This document shows, piece by piece, positions 7,931 to 14,432 of a stretch of DNA of 38,016 bases. The stretch comes from an uncultured Collinsella sp. (GTDB taxonomy: Bacteria; Actinomycetota; Coriobacteriia; Coriobacteriales; Coriobacteriaceae): assembly GCA_900547855.1 (NCBI GenBank), contig URIK01000003.1, forward strand, positions 1 through 38,016, given 5' to 3'. A model generated the notes under the pieces. That model worked only from the letters and a program-made list of their open reading frames with translations, made no database searches and had not been told where the DNA came from. Positions within the stretch are counted from its first letter, which is position 1; every line of letters begins with the position of its first letter. A program made the translations under genes and the position numbers.

Positions 7931-8341
7931 CTAAACCACAACGCCGTTGCAGTGGTCGATTTCGTGCTGGATGATCTCGGCGGTGTAGCCCGAGAAGTTT
8001 TTGATGCGGTGAACGAAGTTCTCGTCCAAATACTCAACCTTAATGCGGCGATAGCGGGTACAGGGACGCTCGCCGATCAGCGAGAGGCATCCTTCGCTCG
8101 TCTGATAGGCATTGACCTGCTCAAGAATTTGAGGGTTGTACATCAGGAGTGTCCTGTTGCCGTCCTTTACGCAGATGATGCGTTTGCGCACGCCGATCAT
8201 GTTGGCGGCGAGGCTCACGCACTCGCGCTCATGCTCGTGGAGTGTATCCAGGAGATCCTGCCCGGTTGCGGCATCGTCGGGTCCCGCGTCTTCGGAAGGC
8301 AGACGCAAAAAGAACTCGGATTTCATGATGGGCTTAATCAT
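7931..8341 (-). CDS. Peptide deformylase-like protein, short variant
   Basis: The start is the ATG at 8341 with GAGGAG upstream (136 residues); the longer frame reaches into the divergent promoter region. The metal motifs of peptide deformylase are intact: SEGCLSL (Cys) and QHEIDH (two His and the catalytic Glu). Motif 1, usually GxGLAAPQ, reads CVSLAANM, so the Gln that helps stabilise the transition state is replaced. This AAN variant recurs in short deformylase-like proteins of Gram-positives, so it is a family trait rather than decay. Deformylase removes the formyl group from nascent proteins; this variant may be a secondary or divergent enzyme. The LysR gene follows 36 nt downstream. Confidence 0.85.
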   Translation of the reverse strand: MIKPIMKSEFFLRLPSEDAGPDDAATGQDLLDTLHEHERECVSLAANMIGVRKRIICVKDGNRTLLMYNPQILEQVNAYQTSEGCLSLIGERPCTRYRRIKVEYLDENFVHRIKNFSGYTAEIIQHEIDHCNGVVV

Positions 8342-8546
8342 GGCGGGCTCCTCATGTCTTATGCTTTCGTGGACTTTTAATAATAGCGCGGAAGGAAAGC
8401 TGTGCGTCCGCGTTACAATCTTTCGATGTTGGACCATGTTGCCAGATTCGTCGTGTACGGCGTCTGGCGTAAGTCTAGGGCTCATTTTTCGCCCTGGACC
8501 GTTCCTCTGGGGCGATGCGACTGTCGTTCCAAGAGGAAGGAAATGC

Positions 8547-9962
8547 ATGGGGAGCAAATCTCAGCAACAAGTTCAAGTAACGCCATCGGCCTCTGCGGCG
8601 ATTCTCGTCGTAATGTATATTGCAGCCTTTGTTGCCGCGTTTAACGAGAACATCATTAACGTGGCGTTGCACGACATTATGGCAGCCTTTTCGGTGAGTG
8701 CCACCACGGCACAGTGGCTCGTCTCGGGCTACATGATCGTGACGTCGATTTTTACGGCCATCATGGCCTTCCTGTCCGGCCGTTTCTCGACGCGCAAGCT
8801 GCTGTTTTTCGCATGCGGATGCATGGTCGCCGGCGAAGTCCTGTGCCTGGTCGCTCCGTCGTTTAGCGTTTTGCTGCCAAGTCGTATTTTGCAGGCTGCG
8901 GGATCGGGCATCTTGTTCCCGCTCATGATGAACGTGGTGCTGTCTTGCGCCCCGCGCGAGAAGCTCGGTTTGTACCTGAGCCTGGGCGGCGCCTGCATTA
9001 CGCTGGGGCCGGCGTTTGGACCCGTGATCAGTGGTCTTATGTGCACGTTGTTTGGCTGGAGGGCGGTGTTCGTAGTGCCGCTGGTGGGCGGCATTGTGGT
9101 CGCTGCGGCGGGCGTAAAGCTCGTTCAGAATGTCGGAGAGCGCTCGAACACCACGCTTGATATTCTGTCGGTTGTTTTGCTCGCCGCCGGCATTACGGCA
9201 TTTGTGTATTCCGTAGGCGAGTTCTCGACCAATCTGATTGCCGGCATCGTGCCGCTTTTTGCCGCCGTTGTGCTGCTCGGCCTGTTTGCGGCCCGCCAGC
9301 TTAAGCTCGAGCATCCGGTGCTTAACGTGCGTCCCATGGCGAGCGTTCGTTTTTGGCCTGCGTGTTTGCTTGTGGTGGTGTCGATGATGACAACGTTCTC
9401 GATGAGCGTTTTGTTGCCGCTCTATTTTGAGGGCGCATACGGCATGACCGCACTTATTGCGGGCTTGCTCATTTTGCCGGCGATTGCCTGCAACGCCGTG
9501 ACCTCGATTGTGGGCGGACGCGTGATGGACGCCCGTGGCGCATGGCCGCTGCTGCCGGTCGGCTTTGCCCTGATTGCCGTGGGGCAGACTGCCATCTCGA
9601 TGACGGCGGCAAGCATGAACATCGGCGTCGTCGTGGCGCTGACCGTTGTGGTGTATGCCGGAGTCGGTTTGGTGCTAAGCCCCTCGCAAACGGCCGGCTT
9701 GGAGACGCTGCCTGCCGCTGAGCATCCTCACGGAACGGCATTGCTTAACACGTGGAATATGATTGCCGCATCGTTTGGCCCGTCGCTGTTTATCGGTCTG
9801 CTCTCGAGTTCTGCGGCGACTGCCGGCACCGCTGGCGCTGCGACGGACGTTGCCCAGGCGATTGGATTTGCAGCTGCCGTGCGTGTGGCGGCTGTAATTG
9901 CCGTGGTCGGGTTCGTGGCGTCGCTGGTGTACGCTCGTCGCGAGTCACACATGTCGCATTAA
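8547..9962 (+). CDS. MFS drug/metabolite exporter, DHA2-like
   Basis: The start is the ATG at 8547 with AGAGGAAGGAAA upstream, giving 471 residues; the longer open frame overlaps the divergent deformylase-like gene. The protein is hydrophobic throughout with 12-14 predicted membrane segments. It has the DHA2 (EmrB/QacA-like) N-terminal pattern: an early NENIINVALHDI segment resembling the D1 motif and TAQWLVSGYMI, then LSGRFSTRKL (loop 2-3 motif) and GAxITLGPAFGPVISG (motif C, typical of antiporters). It probably exports drugs or metabolites by proton antiport. It is divergent from the deformylase-like gene with about 205 bp between them and has no obvious regulator of its own. The substrate cannot be inferred. 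Confidence 0.88.
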   Translation: MGSKSQQQVQVTPSASAAILVVMYIAAFVAAFNENIINVALHDIMAAFSVSATTAQWLVSGYMIVTSIFTAIMAFLSGRFSTRKLLFFACGCMVAGEVLCLVAPSFSVLLPSRILQAAGSGILFPLMMNVVLSCAPREKLGLYLSLGGACITLGPAFGPVISGLMCTLFGWRAVFVVPLVGGIVVAAAGVKLVQNVGERSNTTLDILSVVLLAAGITAFVYSVGEFSTNLIAGIVPLFAAVVLLGLFAARQLKLEHPVLNVRPMASVRFWPACLLVVVSMMTTFSMSVLLPLYFEGAYGMTALIAGLLILPAIACNAVTSIVGGRVMDARGAWPLLPVGFALIAVGQTAISMTAASMNIGVVVALTVVVYAGVGLVLSPSQTAGLETLPAAEHPHGTALLNTWNMIAASFGPSLFIGLLSSSAATAGTAGAATDVAQAIGFAAAVRVAAVIAVVGFVASLVYARRESHMSH

Positions 9963-10114
9963 TGTGTACACATAGATTCTGCAGCTAGATTGGATGGCAA
10001 CACCATAAACTAATGGACGTTTTGCCGAGAGGCATGAATGTTTAAAGCGCAAAGAGTGCGCGACGGGCCCCGCGAATGGGGCGATGATGCCCGAGAGGGC
10101 CAAGAAGGAGTCTC

Positions 10115-11026
10115 ATGTCCGAGAACGAAGAGATCATGAACGAGACCGAGAACGAGACCGTGGCTGCCGAGGTCGAGGCAGTCGAGACCGTGGAGACCGA
10201 AGCTGCCGAGGTTGAGGCTGCTGACGAGGTTTCCGCCGAGGAGGAGGCCGAGGTTGTCGAGGCCGCCGTTGATTACGATGACGAAGAGCTGATGGACAAG
10301 ATGCAGAAGGCCGCCCGCCTGCTGCGTAGCCGTCGCTTTGCTATTTCCAAAGAGGAGGAGGCCAAGGCCGAGCGCATGGCGAACATCGAGCGCGCCATCA
10401 AGCTCCTTGACCTCAAGCCCAAGATGGAGCAGAAGGAAATGTCCGACCTGCTGGGCATGCGCCTTCGTGAGCTCGATGGTCTGATGGCCGAGGCCGAGGC
10501 TGCCGATCTGGTCGGCCGCATCGACGACGCCGAGGGCGATATGCGCAAGATCGTTGTCTTCGCTGCCGAGGATGCCGCTGAGGGCCTGGTCGAGCTTGCC
10601 AACAAGAAGGAGAAGCTCCTGCCCGAGCTTTCTTACGAGGAGGCCACCGAGCTGATGGCCGCTCTCGATAAGGTCATCGCTCCGCTCGTCGCCATGGGCC
10701 TGGACGAGGACCGCGGTCCTCGCGGCGGTCGTGACGATCGCGGTGGCCGTGGCGGCGACCGTGGCGGTCGCGGCGGCTTTGGCGATCGCGGTGGCCGTGG
10801 CGGTGACCGCGGCGGCCGCGGTGGCGATCGTGGCGGCCGTGGCGGCTTTGGTGACCGTGGCGGCGATCGTGGCGGTCGCGGCGGCTTTGGTGGCAACCGT
10901 GGTGGCTATGGCGACCGTGGCGGCAACCGTGGCGGCTTTGGCGGCAACCGTGGTAACGACCGCGGCGGTCGCGGTGGCGATCGTGGCGGCCGCAACGGCG
11001 GCGGCTTCCGCGGCAACCGCTTCTAG
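10115..11026 (+). CDS. Acidic winged-helix protein with RGG-repeat tail
   Basis: The 303-residue protein has three parts. Residues 1-55 are almost all Glu/Ala/Val with no structure expected. Residues about 56-195 look helical, with a stretch like a MarR-type winged helix (QKEMSDLLGMRLRELDGLMAEAEAADLVGR followed by a DMRKIVVF strand). Residues about 200-303 are near-perfect RGG/RGGFGDRGG repeats. AAGGAG lies only 4 nt before the ATG. RGG tracts bind RNA and promote condensation in other proteins, so an RNA-binding or ribosome/RNA-degradation-linked role is plausible. The acidic head could self-associate with the basic tail. No enzymatic motif is seen. The 150-nt leader contains GC-rich complementary runs. 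Two hairpins follow the gene. The function is unknown. Confidence 0.85.
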   Translation: MSENEEIMNETENETVAAEVEAVETVETEAAEVEAADEVSAEEEAEVVEAAVDYDDEELMDKMQKAARLLRSRRFAISKEEEAKAERMANIERAIKLLDLKPKMEQKEMSDLLGMRLRELDGLMAEAEAADLVGRIDDAEGDMRKIVVFAAEDAAEGLVELANKKEKLLPELSYEEATELMAALDKVIAPLVAMGLDEDRGPRGGRDDRGGRGGDRGGRGGFGDRGGRGGDRGGRGGDRGGRGGFGDRGGDRGGRGGFGGNRGGYGDRGGNRGGFGGNRGNDRGGRGGDRGGRNGGGFRGNRF

Positions 11027-11030
11027 TTGG

Positions 11031-11058
11031 GTTACGCGGTTTTACCAAACCGCGTAAC
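11031..11058 (+). terminator. Hairpin after the RGG gene
   Basis: GTTACGCGGTTT (11031-11042) pairs perfectly with AAACCGCGTAAC (11047-11058) around TACC, just after the stop codon. There is no T run directly after it, so it may protect the 3' end or work with the next hairpin. Confidence 0.65.
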
Positions 11059-11071
11059 TAGTTGACGCTGC

Positions 11072-11171
11072 GCGCCCACCAGAGCGACAACTTGTCATTC
11101 AAAGAGGACGGCATGACCAGAAGGTCTATGCCGTCCTCTTTTCATGCCAATTTGTTCGCTCTGGTGGGCGC
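11072..11171. repeat. Nested inverted repeat enclosing a terminator
   Basis: A perfect 16-bp outer inverted repeat (11072-11087, GCGCCCACCAGAGCGA, with 11156-11171) encloses a second long hairpin: AAAGAGGACGGCAT…ATGCCGTCCTCTTT at 11101-11141 with inner GACC/GGTC and one bulged T, followed by TTTTC. The inner hairpin looks like a terminator; the outer arms make the whole 100-bp unit fold back. It may be a REP-like repeat. Confidence 0.7.
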
Positions 11172-11224
11172 TCGCTGTCGGTGCCAAAACATCGACATTG
11201 CCATGATCCAGACCTGCTAAAAGA

Positions 11225-11235
11225 TAGTCGTTGGG
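11225..11235. repeat. Distal arm fragment of IS-interrupted palindrome
   Basis: TAGTCGTTGGG is the inverted match of CCCAACGACTA at 12683-12693 on the other side of the IS110 element. It continues the palindrome 12648-12693 once the element is removed. Beyond it TGCTA (left) and TAGCA (right) also match in inverted orientation. Confidence 0.75.
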
Positions 11236-11264
11236 TGTTCCTATAGTTTTGTCAACCGTCGGGG

Positions 11265-12398
11265 CTACTCCCGGTAGGGCACCCGGTCGCGCATCACGGC
11301 GTATATCGCCCTGAGCCGCTTCCTCGCGACGGCCTTGAGCGCCCGCCCGTGCCCCATGCCCCGCGCCCTGCAGGCCCGGTAGTACTCGCCGTAGCGCCCC
11401 GAGGACCTCACCAGGCTGTTGCACGAGAAGATCAGCAGGGACTTGAGCCTCGCGTCGCCGCGCCTGGACGCCCTGACCGACCTCACCGACGTGCCGGAGC
11501 TCCTCACCCTCGGGGCTATGCCGCAGTACGAGGCCAGGTGGTCGTGGTCCGGGAACCTCCCGATGTCGACCGACACCGCGAGCTGCGCCGCGGTCCTCGG
11601 GCCGATGCCGGGCACGGTGAGCAGGCACGCGTAGGTCTCGTCGCCCTCGAGGCCGAGACGGCGGCGCTGCTCGAGGGCCCCGGCCTCGTCGAGGGCCTCC
11701 GATATCCGGGCGGCCAGGAACCTGACCTGCCTGTTCTCGGCCTCGACGAGCGCCGGCGGGGGCGCGGTGGAGGCGGCCGCGGCCTCCCCGGCGGCCTCGG
11801 CCCGCGGGCCCTCGGCCCCGGAGCGGGCGATCCCCCACGCCCCGCCGAACCCGGCGAGCAGCTCCAGCCACCGCCGGTCCGACAGGTCGACCGCGGCCTC
11901 GAGGGCCGGGCAGGACTCGAGCAGCACCGCGCGCAGGCGGTTCTTGTCCCTGGTCGCGCAGGCGACGACGTGGTCGCGCTGCGACGAGAGGGCGCGGGCG
12001 GCCTCGAGGGCCTCGCCGCGGCCCGGGACCCCCGACAGGGAGTCCGGAACGCCCAGGGCGGTCCGCGCGATCACCGCGGCGTCGCGCTCGTCGGTCTTGG
12101 CCTCGCCGGCGAACAGGCCCGCGGCGCGGCTGGCGGCGAGCCCGGGCAGGTGGGCGACCCCGAGCCCCGCGGCGCGGGCCCGCCTCACGGCGAGGGACCC
12201 TATGTTGCGGAACTGGTCGACGACGACGAGCGTGCCGGCGGGCGCGGAGGCGAACAGCGCGTCGAGCTCGGCCTCCCTGTTGCGGACGGGGGCGCTGGCC
12301 AGCACCTCCCCGTCGCGGTCGATCAGGCAGGCCCAGTGCGACGACTTGCCGACGTCCAGGCCGAGCACGGCCGCGGGTCTGGTGGATGGCGCTTTCAC
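11265..12398 (-). CDS. IS110-family transposase (DEDD/Tnp_20)
   Basis: A GTG start at 12398 with GGAAGGA upstream gives 377 residues; the longer frame would run through the non-coding end of the element. The N-terminal RuvC-like DEDD domain shows LGLDVGKSSH (D15), VVVDQ (D61) and AKTDERDA (D103, D106). The C-terminal Tnp_20 domain has TVPGIGPRTAAQLA (helix-hairpin-helix), YCGIAP and RSSGTS (about 299-304), which holds the serine expected to attack DNA. IS110 enzymes act as RNA-guided recombinases that use a bridge RNA from the element's non-coding end to pair donor and target. The frame is intact and all catalytic residues are present, so it is probably active. Composition differs from neighbouring genes, supporting transfer. 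Confidence 0.95.
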   Translation of the reverse strand: MKAPSTRPAAVLGLDVGKSSHWACLIDRDGEVLASAPVRNREAELDALFASAPAGTLVVVDQFRNIGSLAVRRARAAGLGVAHLPGLAASRAAGLFAGEAKTDERDAAVIARTALGVPDSLSGVPGRGEALEAARALSSQRDHVVACATRDKNRLRAVLLESCPALEAAVDLSDRRWLELLAGFGGAWGIARSGAEGPRAEAAGEAAAASTAPPPALVEAENRQVRFLAARISEALDEAGALEQRRRLGLEGDETYACLLTVPGIGPRTAAQLAVSVDIGRFPDHDHLASYCGIAPRVRSSGTSVRSVRASRRGDARLKSLLIFSCNSLVRSSGRYGEYYRACRARGMGHGRALKAVARKRLRAIYAVMRDRVPYRE

Positions 12399-12444
12399 GG
12401 TGGTATCCTTCCGGTAGTCGTTCGACTGGATGGCCTCCCCCTCG

Positions 12445-12632
12445 GCACTCACATTACCAGCCGCGGCGCCTGCCCGGCACTTTCCTATCAGCCGTCGGGG
12501 GCGGCGCGTCCCGCGCCGGCAGCACCCAACGGGCCCTCTCGGGGGCAGGGACGTTCGGCCGTGCGCGGGCGCCCGGTCGGCGGCCCGTTCTGGGCGCGCC
12601 TCAATCGTAGCCCGAGACGGTCCCGGGCTGAC
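12445..12632 (-). ncRNA. IS110 bridge RNA candidate
   Basis: This lies in the non-coding end upstream of the transposase, where IS110-group elements encode bridge RNA. In RNA order: a 5' stem-loop at 12609-12629 (AGCCCG…CGGGCT). Then a loop closed by CCCGCGC/GCGCGGG (12563-12569 with 12510-12516) holds GAACGTCCC (12548-12556), identical to the left target flank, and CGTTGGGTG (12523-12531), complementary to the right junction. A second region holds ATAGGAA (12482-12488), identical to the element's right end (11238-11244), and GGTAATG (12452-12458), whose GTAATG is complementary to the left end CATTAC (12643-12648). The order left target, right target, left donor, right donor guide is that of known bridge RNAs. 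The RNA ends are estimates. Confidence 0.72.
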
Positions 12633-12647
12633 AATTTCGACTGTAAT

Positions 12648-12693
12648 GGACGTTCTTGTTTGACTGGTCATTTAAGAACGTCCCCAACGACTA
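12648..12693. repeat. REP-like palindrome interrupted by the IS110 element
   Basis: GGACGTTCTT (12648-12657) and AAGAACGTCC (12674-12683) form a hairpin with a 16-nt loop. The right arm continues as CCAACGACTA to 12693; its partner TAGTCGTTGG lies beyond the element at 11225-11234. Without the element the arms are about 20 bp and close to perfect. Confidence 0.78.
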
Positions 12694-12701
12694 CGTAGCA
12701 T

Positions 12702-12765
12702 GAGAGTGGATAATCTCCCGGTATGAGCCCATATTCATGCTCAAGGTGGGAGATTATCCACTCTC
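12702..12765. repeat. 64-bp palindrome, REP-like or terminator
   Basis: Perfect 18-bp arms, 12702-12719 and 12748-12765 (GAGAGTGGATAATCTCCC and its complement), enclose a 28-nt loop with an inner TGAGC/GCTCA pairing. It lies 24 bp downstream of the pdxT stop on that gene's side, so it could end pdxST transcription, but its length and regularity suggest a repeat family. Confidence 0.7.
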
Positions 12766-12788
12766 GTTTCGTTTGTTGATTTCGATGC

Positions 12789-13376
12789 CTACATTTGTAG
12801 GAACAGTTCGTGGAGGCGGGTGTCTTCGTCGAGTTCGGGGTGGAAGGTTACGCCGAGCTGGTTGCCCTGGCGCGCGGCGACGATACGGCCGTCGACTTTC
12901 GCTAAGGCCTTTGCGTCGCCGTGGACCTCGACGATGCGGGGCGCGCGGATAAACGTCAGCGGCACTTCACCGTCGATGCCAGCTACCTGCCCCTTGGTTC
13001 GAAAACTGCCGAGCTGCCTGCCGTAGGCATTGCGCTCAACGAGCACATCCATGGTTGCCAGGAGCGGCATGCCCTTATCGTCATGGGCGGCAAGGTCGTG
13101 AGCCAGCAGAATCAGGCCGGCGCAGGTGCCCAGGACGGGCATGCCTTCAACAATGCGGGTGCGAAGCTCCTCGAGCATGCCCAACTCATCAAGCAGCTTC
13201 CCTTGAACGGTAGACTCGCCGCCGGGAAGTACCAGACGGTCAAAGTCCTGCTTCAAATCAGCCGCCTGCCTCAGCTCAATACAGCGCGCGCCCAGCTCGG
13301 ATAGTCTTGCCTCGTGCTCGGCAAATGCGCCTTGGACCGCCAGCACGGCGACCGTTTGGTCTGCATAATCGCTCAT
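12789..13376 (-). CDS. pdxT: Glutaminase subunit of PLP synthase
   Basis: This 195-residue class I glutamine amidotransferase releases ammonia from glutamine and passes it to PdxS for vitamin B6 synthesis. Signatures: VLAVQGAFAEHE at the N-terminus, LPGGEST, the nucleophile Cys in GTCAGLILLA (about residue 84) and the His-Glu dyad in TFHPEL near the C-terminus. Length is normal for the family. It starts 20 nt after the pdxS stop on the same strand and is surely co-transcribed with it. A 64-bp palindrome lies beyond its 3' end. Confidence 0.97.
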   Translation of the reverse strand: MSDYADQTVAVLAVQGAFAEHEARLSELGARCIELRQAADLKQDFDRLVLPGGESTVQGKLLDELGMLEELRTRIVEGMPVLGTCAGLILLAHDLAAHDDKGMPLLATMDVLVERNAYGRQLGSFRTKGQVAGIDGEVPLTFIRAPRIVEVHGDAKALAKVDGRIVAARQGNQLGVTFHPELDEDTRLHELFLQM

Positions 13377-13396
13377 GTGCGATCCTTTCTGCCGGA

Positions 13397-14287
13397 CTAG
13401 CGTCCGCGCTCCTCCATGATGGTTTCGATCTCGTCGGCGTTGATGCCCACCATGGCCTCGCCCAGGTCCTCCGAAAGCTCGGCGATGAGCTTGGCATCGG
13501 TGAAGTTTGCCACGGCCTTGACGATGGCGGCGGCGCGCTTGGCGGGGTCGCCGCTCTTAAAGATGCCCGAGCCGACAAAGACGCCCTCGGCGCCCAGTTG
13601 CATCATCAGCGCGGCGTCGGCGGGGGTCGCTACGCCGCCGGCGGCAAAGTTCACGACGGGAAGCTTACCCGTGGCATGGACCTCGTGCACCAGCTCGACC
13701 GGAACCTGCAGTTGCTTGGCTGCCTCAAAGAGCTCGTCGTTGCGCAGGGCAACAACGTCACGGATCTGCTTTTGGATCTTGCGCATGTGACGCACGGCCT
13801 GAACGACGTCGCCCGTACCCGGCTCACCCTTGGTGCGAATCATCGTGGCGCCTTCGGCAACACGGCGCAGCGCCTCGCCCAGATCACGGGCGCCGCAGAC
13901 AAACGGCACGTCAAACTGGGTCTTGTCGATGTGATAGACGTCATCGGCAGGGGAGAGAACCTCGGACTCATCGATGTAGTCGATCTCGATGGCCTGCAGG
14001 ACCTGCGCCTCGACGATGTGACCGATGCGGCACTTGGCCATGACGGGGATGGAGACGGCCTCTTGGATGCCCTTGATCATCTTGGGGTCGCTCATGCGCG
14101 AGACGCCGCCTGCGGCACGGATGTCGGCCGGGATGCGCTCGAGGGCCATGACGGCGCAGGCGCCTGCCTCCTCGGCGATGCGTGCCTGCTCGGGCGTGGT
14201 AACGTCCATGATGACGCCGCCCTTGAGCATCTGCGCGAGCTCGCGATTGAGTTTGACGCGGTCGGCCTTGCTGTTCTGTTCTGCCAT
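13397..14287 (-). CDS. pdxS: PLP synthase subunit PdxS
   Basis: The 296-residue protein starts at the ATG at 14287 behind AAGGGAG; a 14-residue upstream extension has no ribosome site. It is a near-canonical PdxS: LAQMLKGGVIMDV (Asp near residue 28), PVMAKCRIGH (the catalytic Lys of Schiff-base formation), ARDLGEALRR, and GGVATPADAALMMQLGAEGVFVGSGIF (phosphate site with the second Lys region). It condenses ribulose/ribose 5-phosphate, glyceraldehyde 3-phosphate and ammonia from PdxT to pyridoxal phosphate in a 12+12 complex. A promoter at 14353-14381 and PdxR-type direct repeats lie upstream. The high PLP demand of the aminotransferases nearby fits, but is not evidence of linkage. Confidence 0.98.
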   Translation of the reverse strand: MAEQNSKADRVKLNRELAQMLKGGVIMDVTTPEQARIAEEAGACAVMALERIPADIRAAGGVSRMSDPKMIKGIQEAVSIPVMAKCRIGHIVEAQVLQAIEIDYIDESEVLSPADDVYHIDKTQFDVPFVCGARDLGEALRRVAEGATMIRTKGEPGTGDVVQAVRHMRKIQKQIRDVVALRNDELFEAAKQLQVPVELVHEVHATGKLPVVNFAAGGVATPADAALMMQLGAEGVFVGSGIFKSGDPAKRAAAIVKAVANFTDAKLIAELSEDLGEAMVGINADEIETIMEERGR

Positions 14288-14352
14288 GGTTGCTCCCTTG
14301 GTTGGCATGTGCATTGCTTGACGGAACATCCTATCGGGGAGCTGGGTATGAC

Positions 14353-14381
14353 AAAATACTCAGTTTTCGAGATAATTACAA
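14353..14381 (-). promoter_or_regulatory. pdxST promoter
   Basis: On the minus strand TTGTAA (14381-14376), a 17-nt spacer and TATTTT (14358-14353) form a promoter 66 nt before the pdxS start. The -35 overlaps the first AAGGTCAG operator repeat, as expected for an activator bound next to RNA polymerase. Confidence 0.5.
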
Positions 14382-14421
14382 GGTCAGACTAATACCAGAT
14401 TGAATGACTTAATAAGGTCAG
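14380..14421. promoter_or_regulatory. PdxR operator: direct repeats AAGGTCAG
   Basis: AAGGTCAG occurs at 14380-14387 and 14414-14421, 34 bp apart, about three helical turns, so both lie on one face of the DNA. MocR/PdxR regulators bind paired direct repeats between their own gene and pdxST, which fits this position. Confidence 0.6.
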
Positions 14422-14432
14422 GTGATAGGCTC

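Larger units (their letters stand above)
11238..12646 (-). mobile_element. IS110-family insertion sequence, complete
   Basis: The element is about 1.41 kb and much more GC-rich than its flanks. It contains one transposase gene on the minus strand and about 250 bp of non-coding sequence before it. Limits come from three facts: the flanking sequence rejoins into a large palindrome when the element is removed; the dinucleotide CA (transposase sense) occurs at both junctions (12647-12648 and 11236-11237), as expected for a shared recombination core; and guide-like segments inside the element match sequence up to these points. There are no long terminal inverted repeats, as is normal for IS110. 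It looks intact and recently active. Boundaries could be off by 1-3 bp because C runs at the junction are ambiguous. Confidence 0.8.

Noticed and set aside
10720..11020. CRISPR-like or tandem DNA repeat
   Set aside because: The periodicity is the coding of RGG/GDRGG; there are no spacers of constant length.
10731..11057. Ala/Val-rich frame overlapping the RGG repeats
   Set aside because: Alternative-frame reading of GGC/CGT repeats; no start signal.
11349..12698. Open frame of 449 codons opposite the IS110 transposase
   Set aside because: Gly/Arg/Pro-rich translation typical of the complement of a very GC-rich gene; the opposite strand has all transposase motifs.
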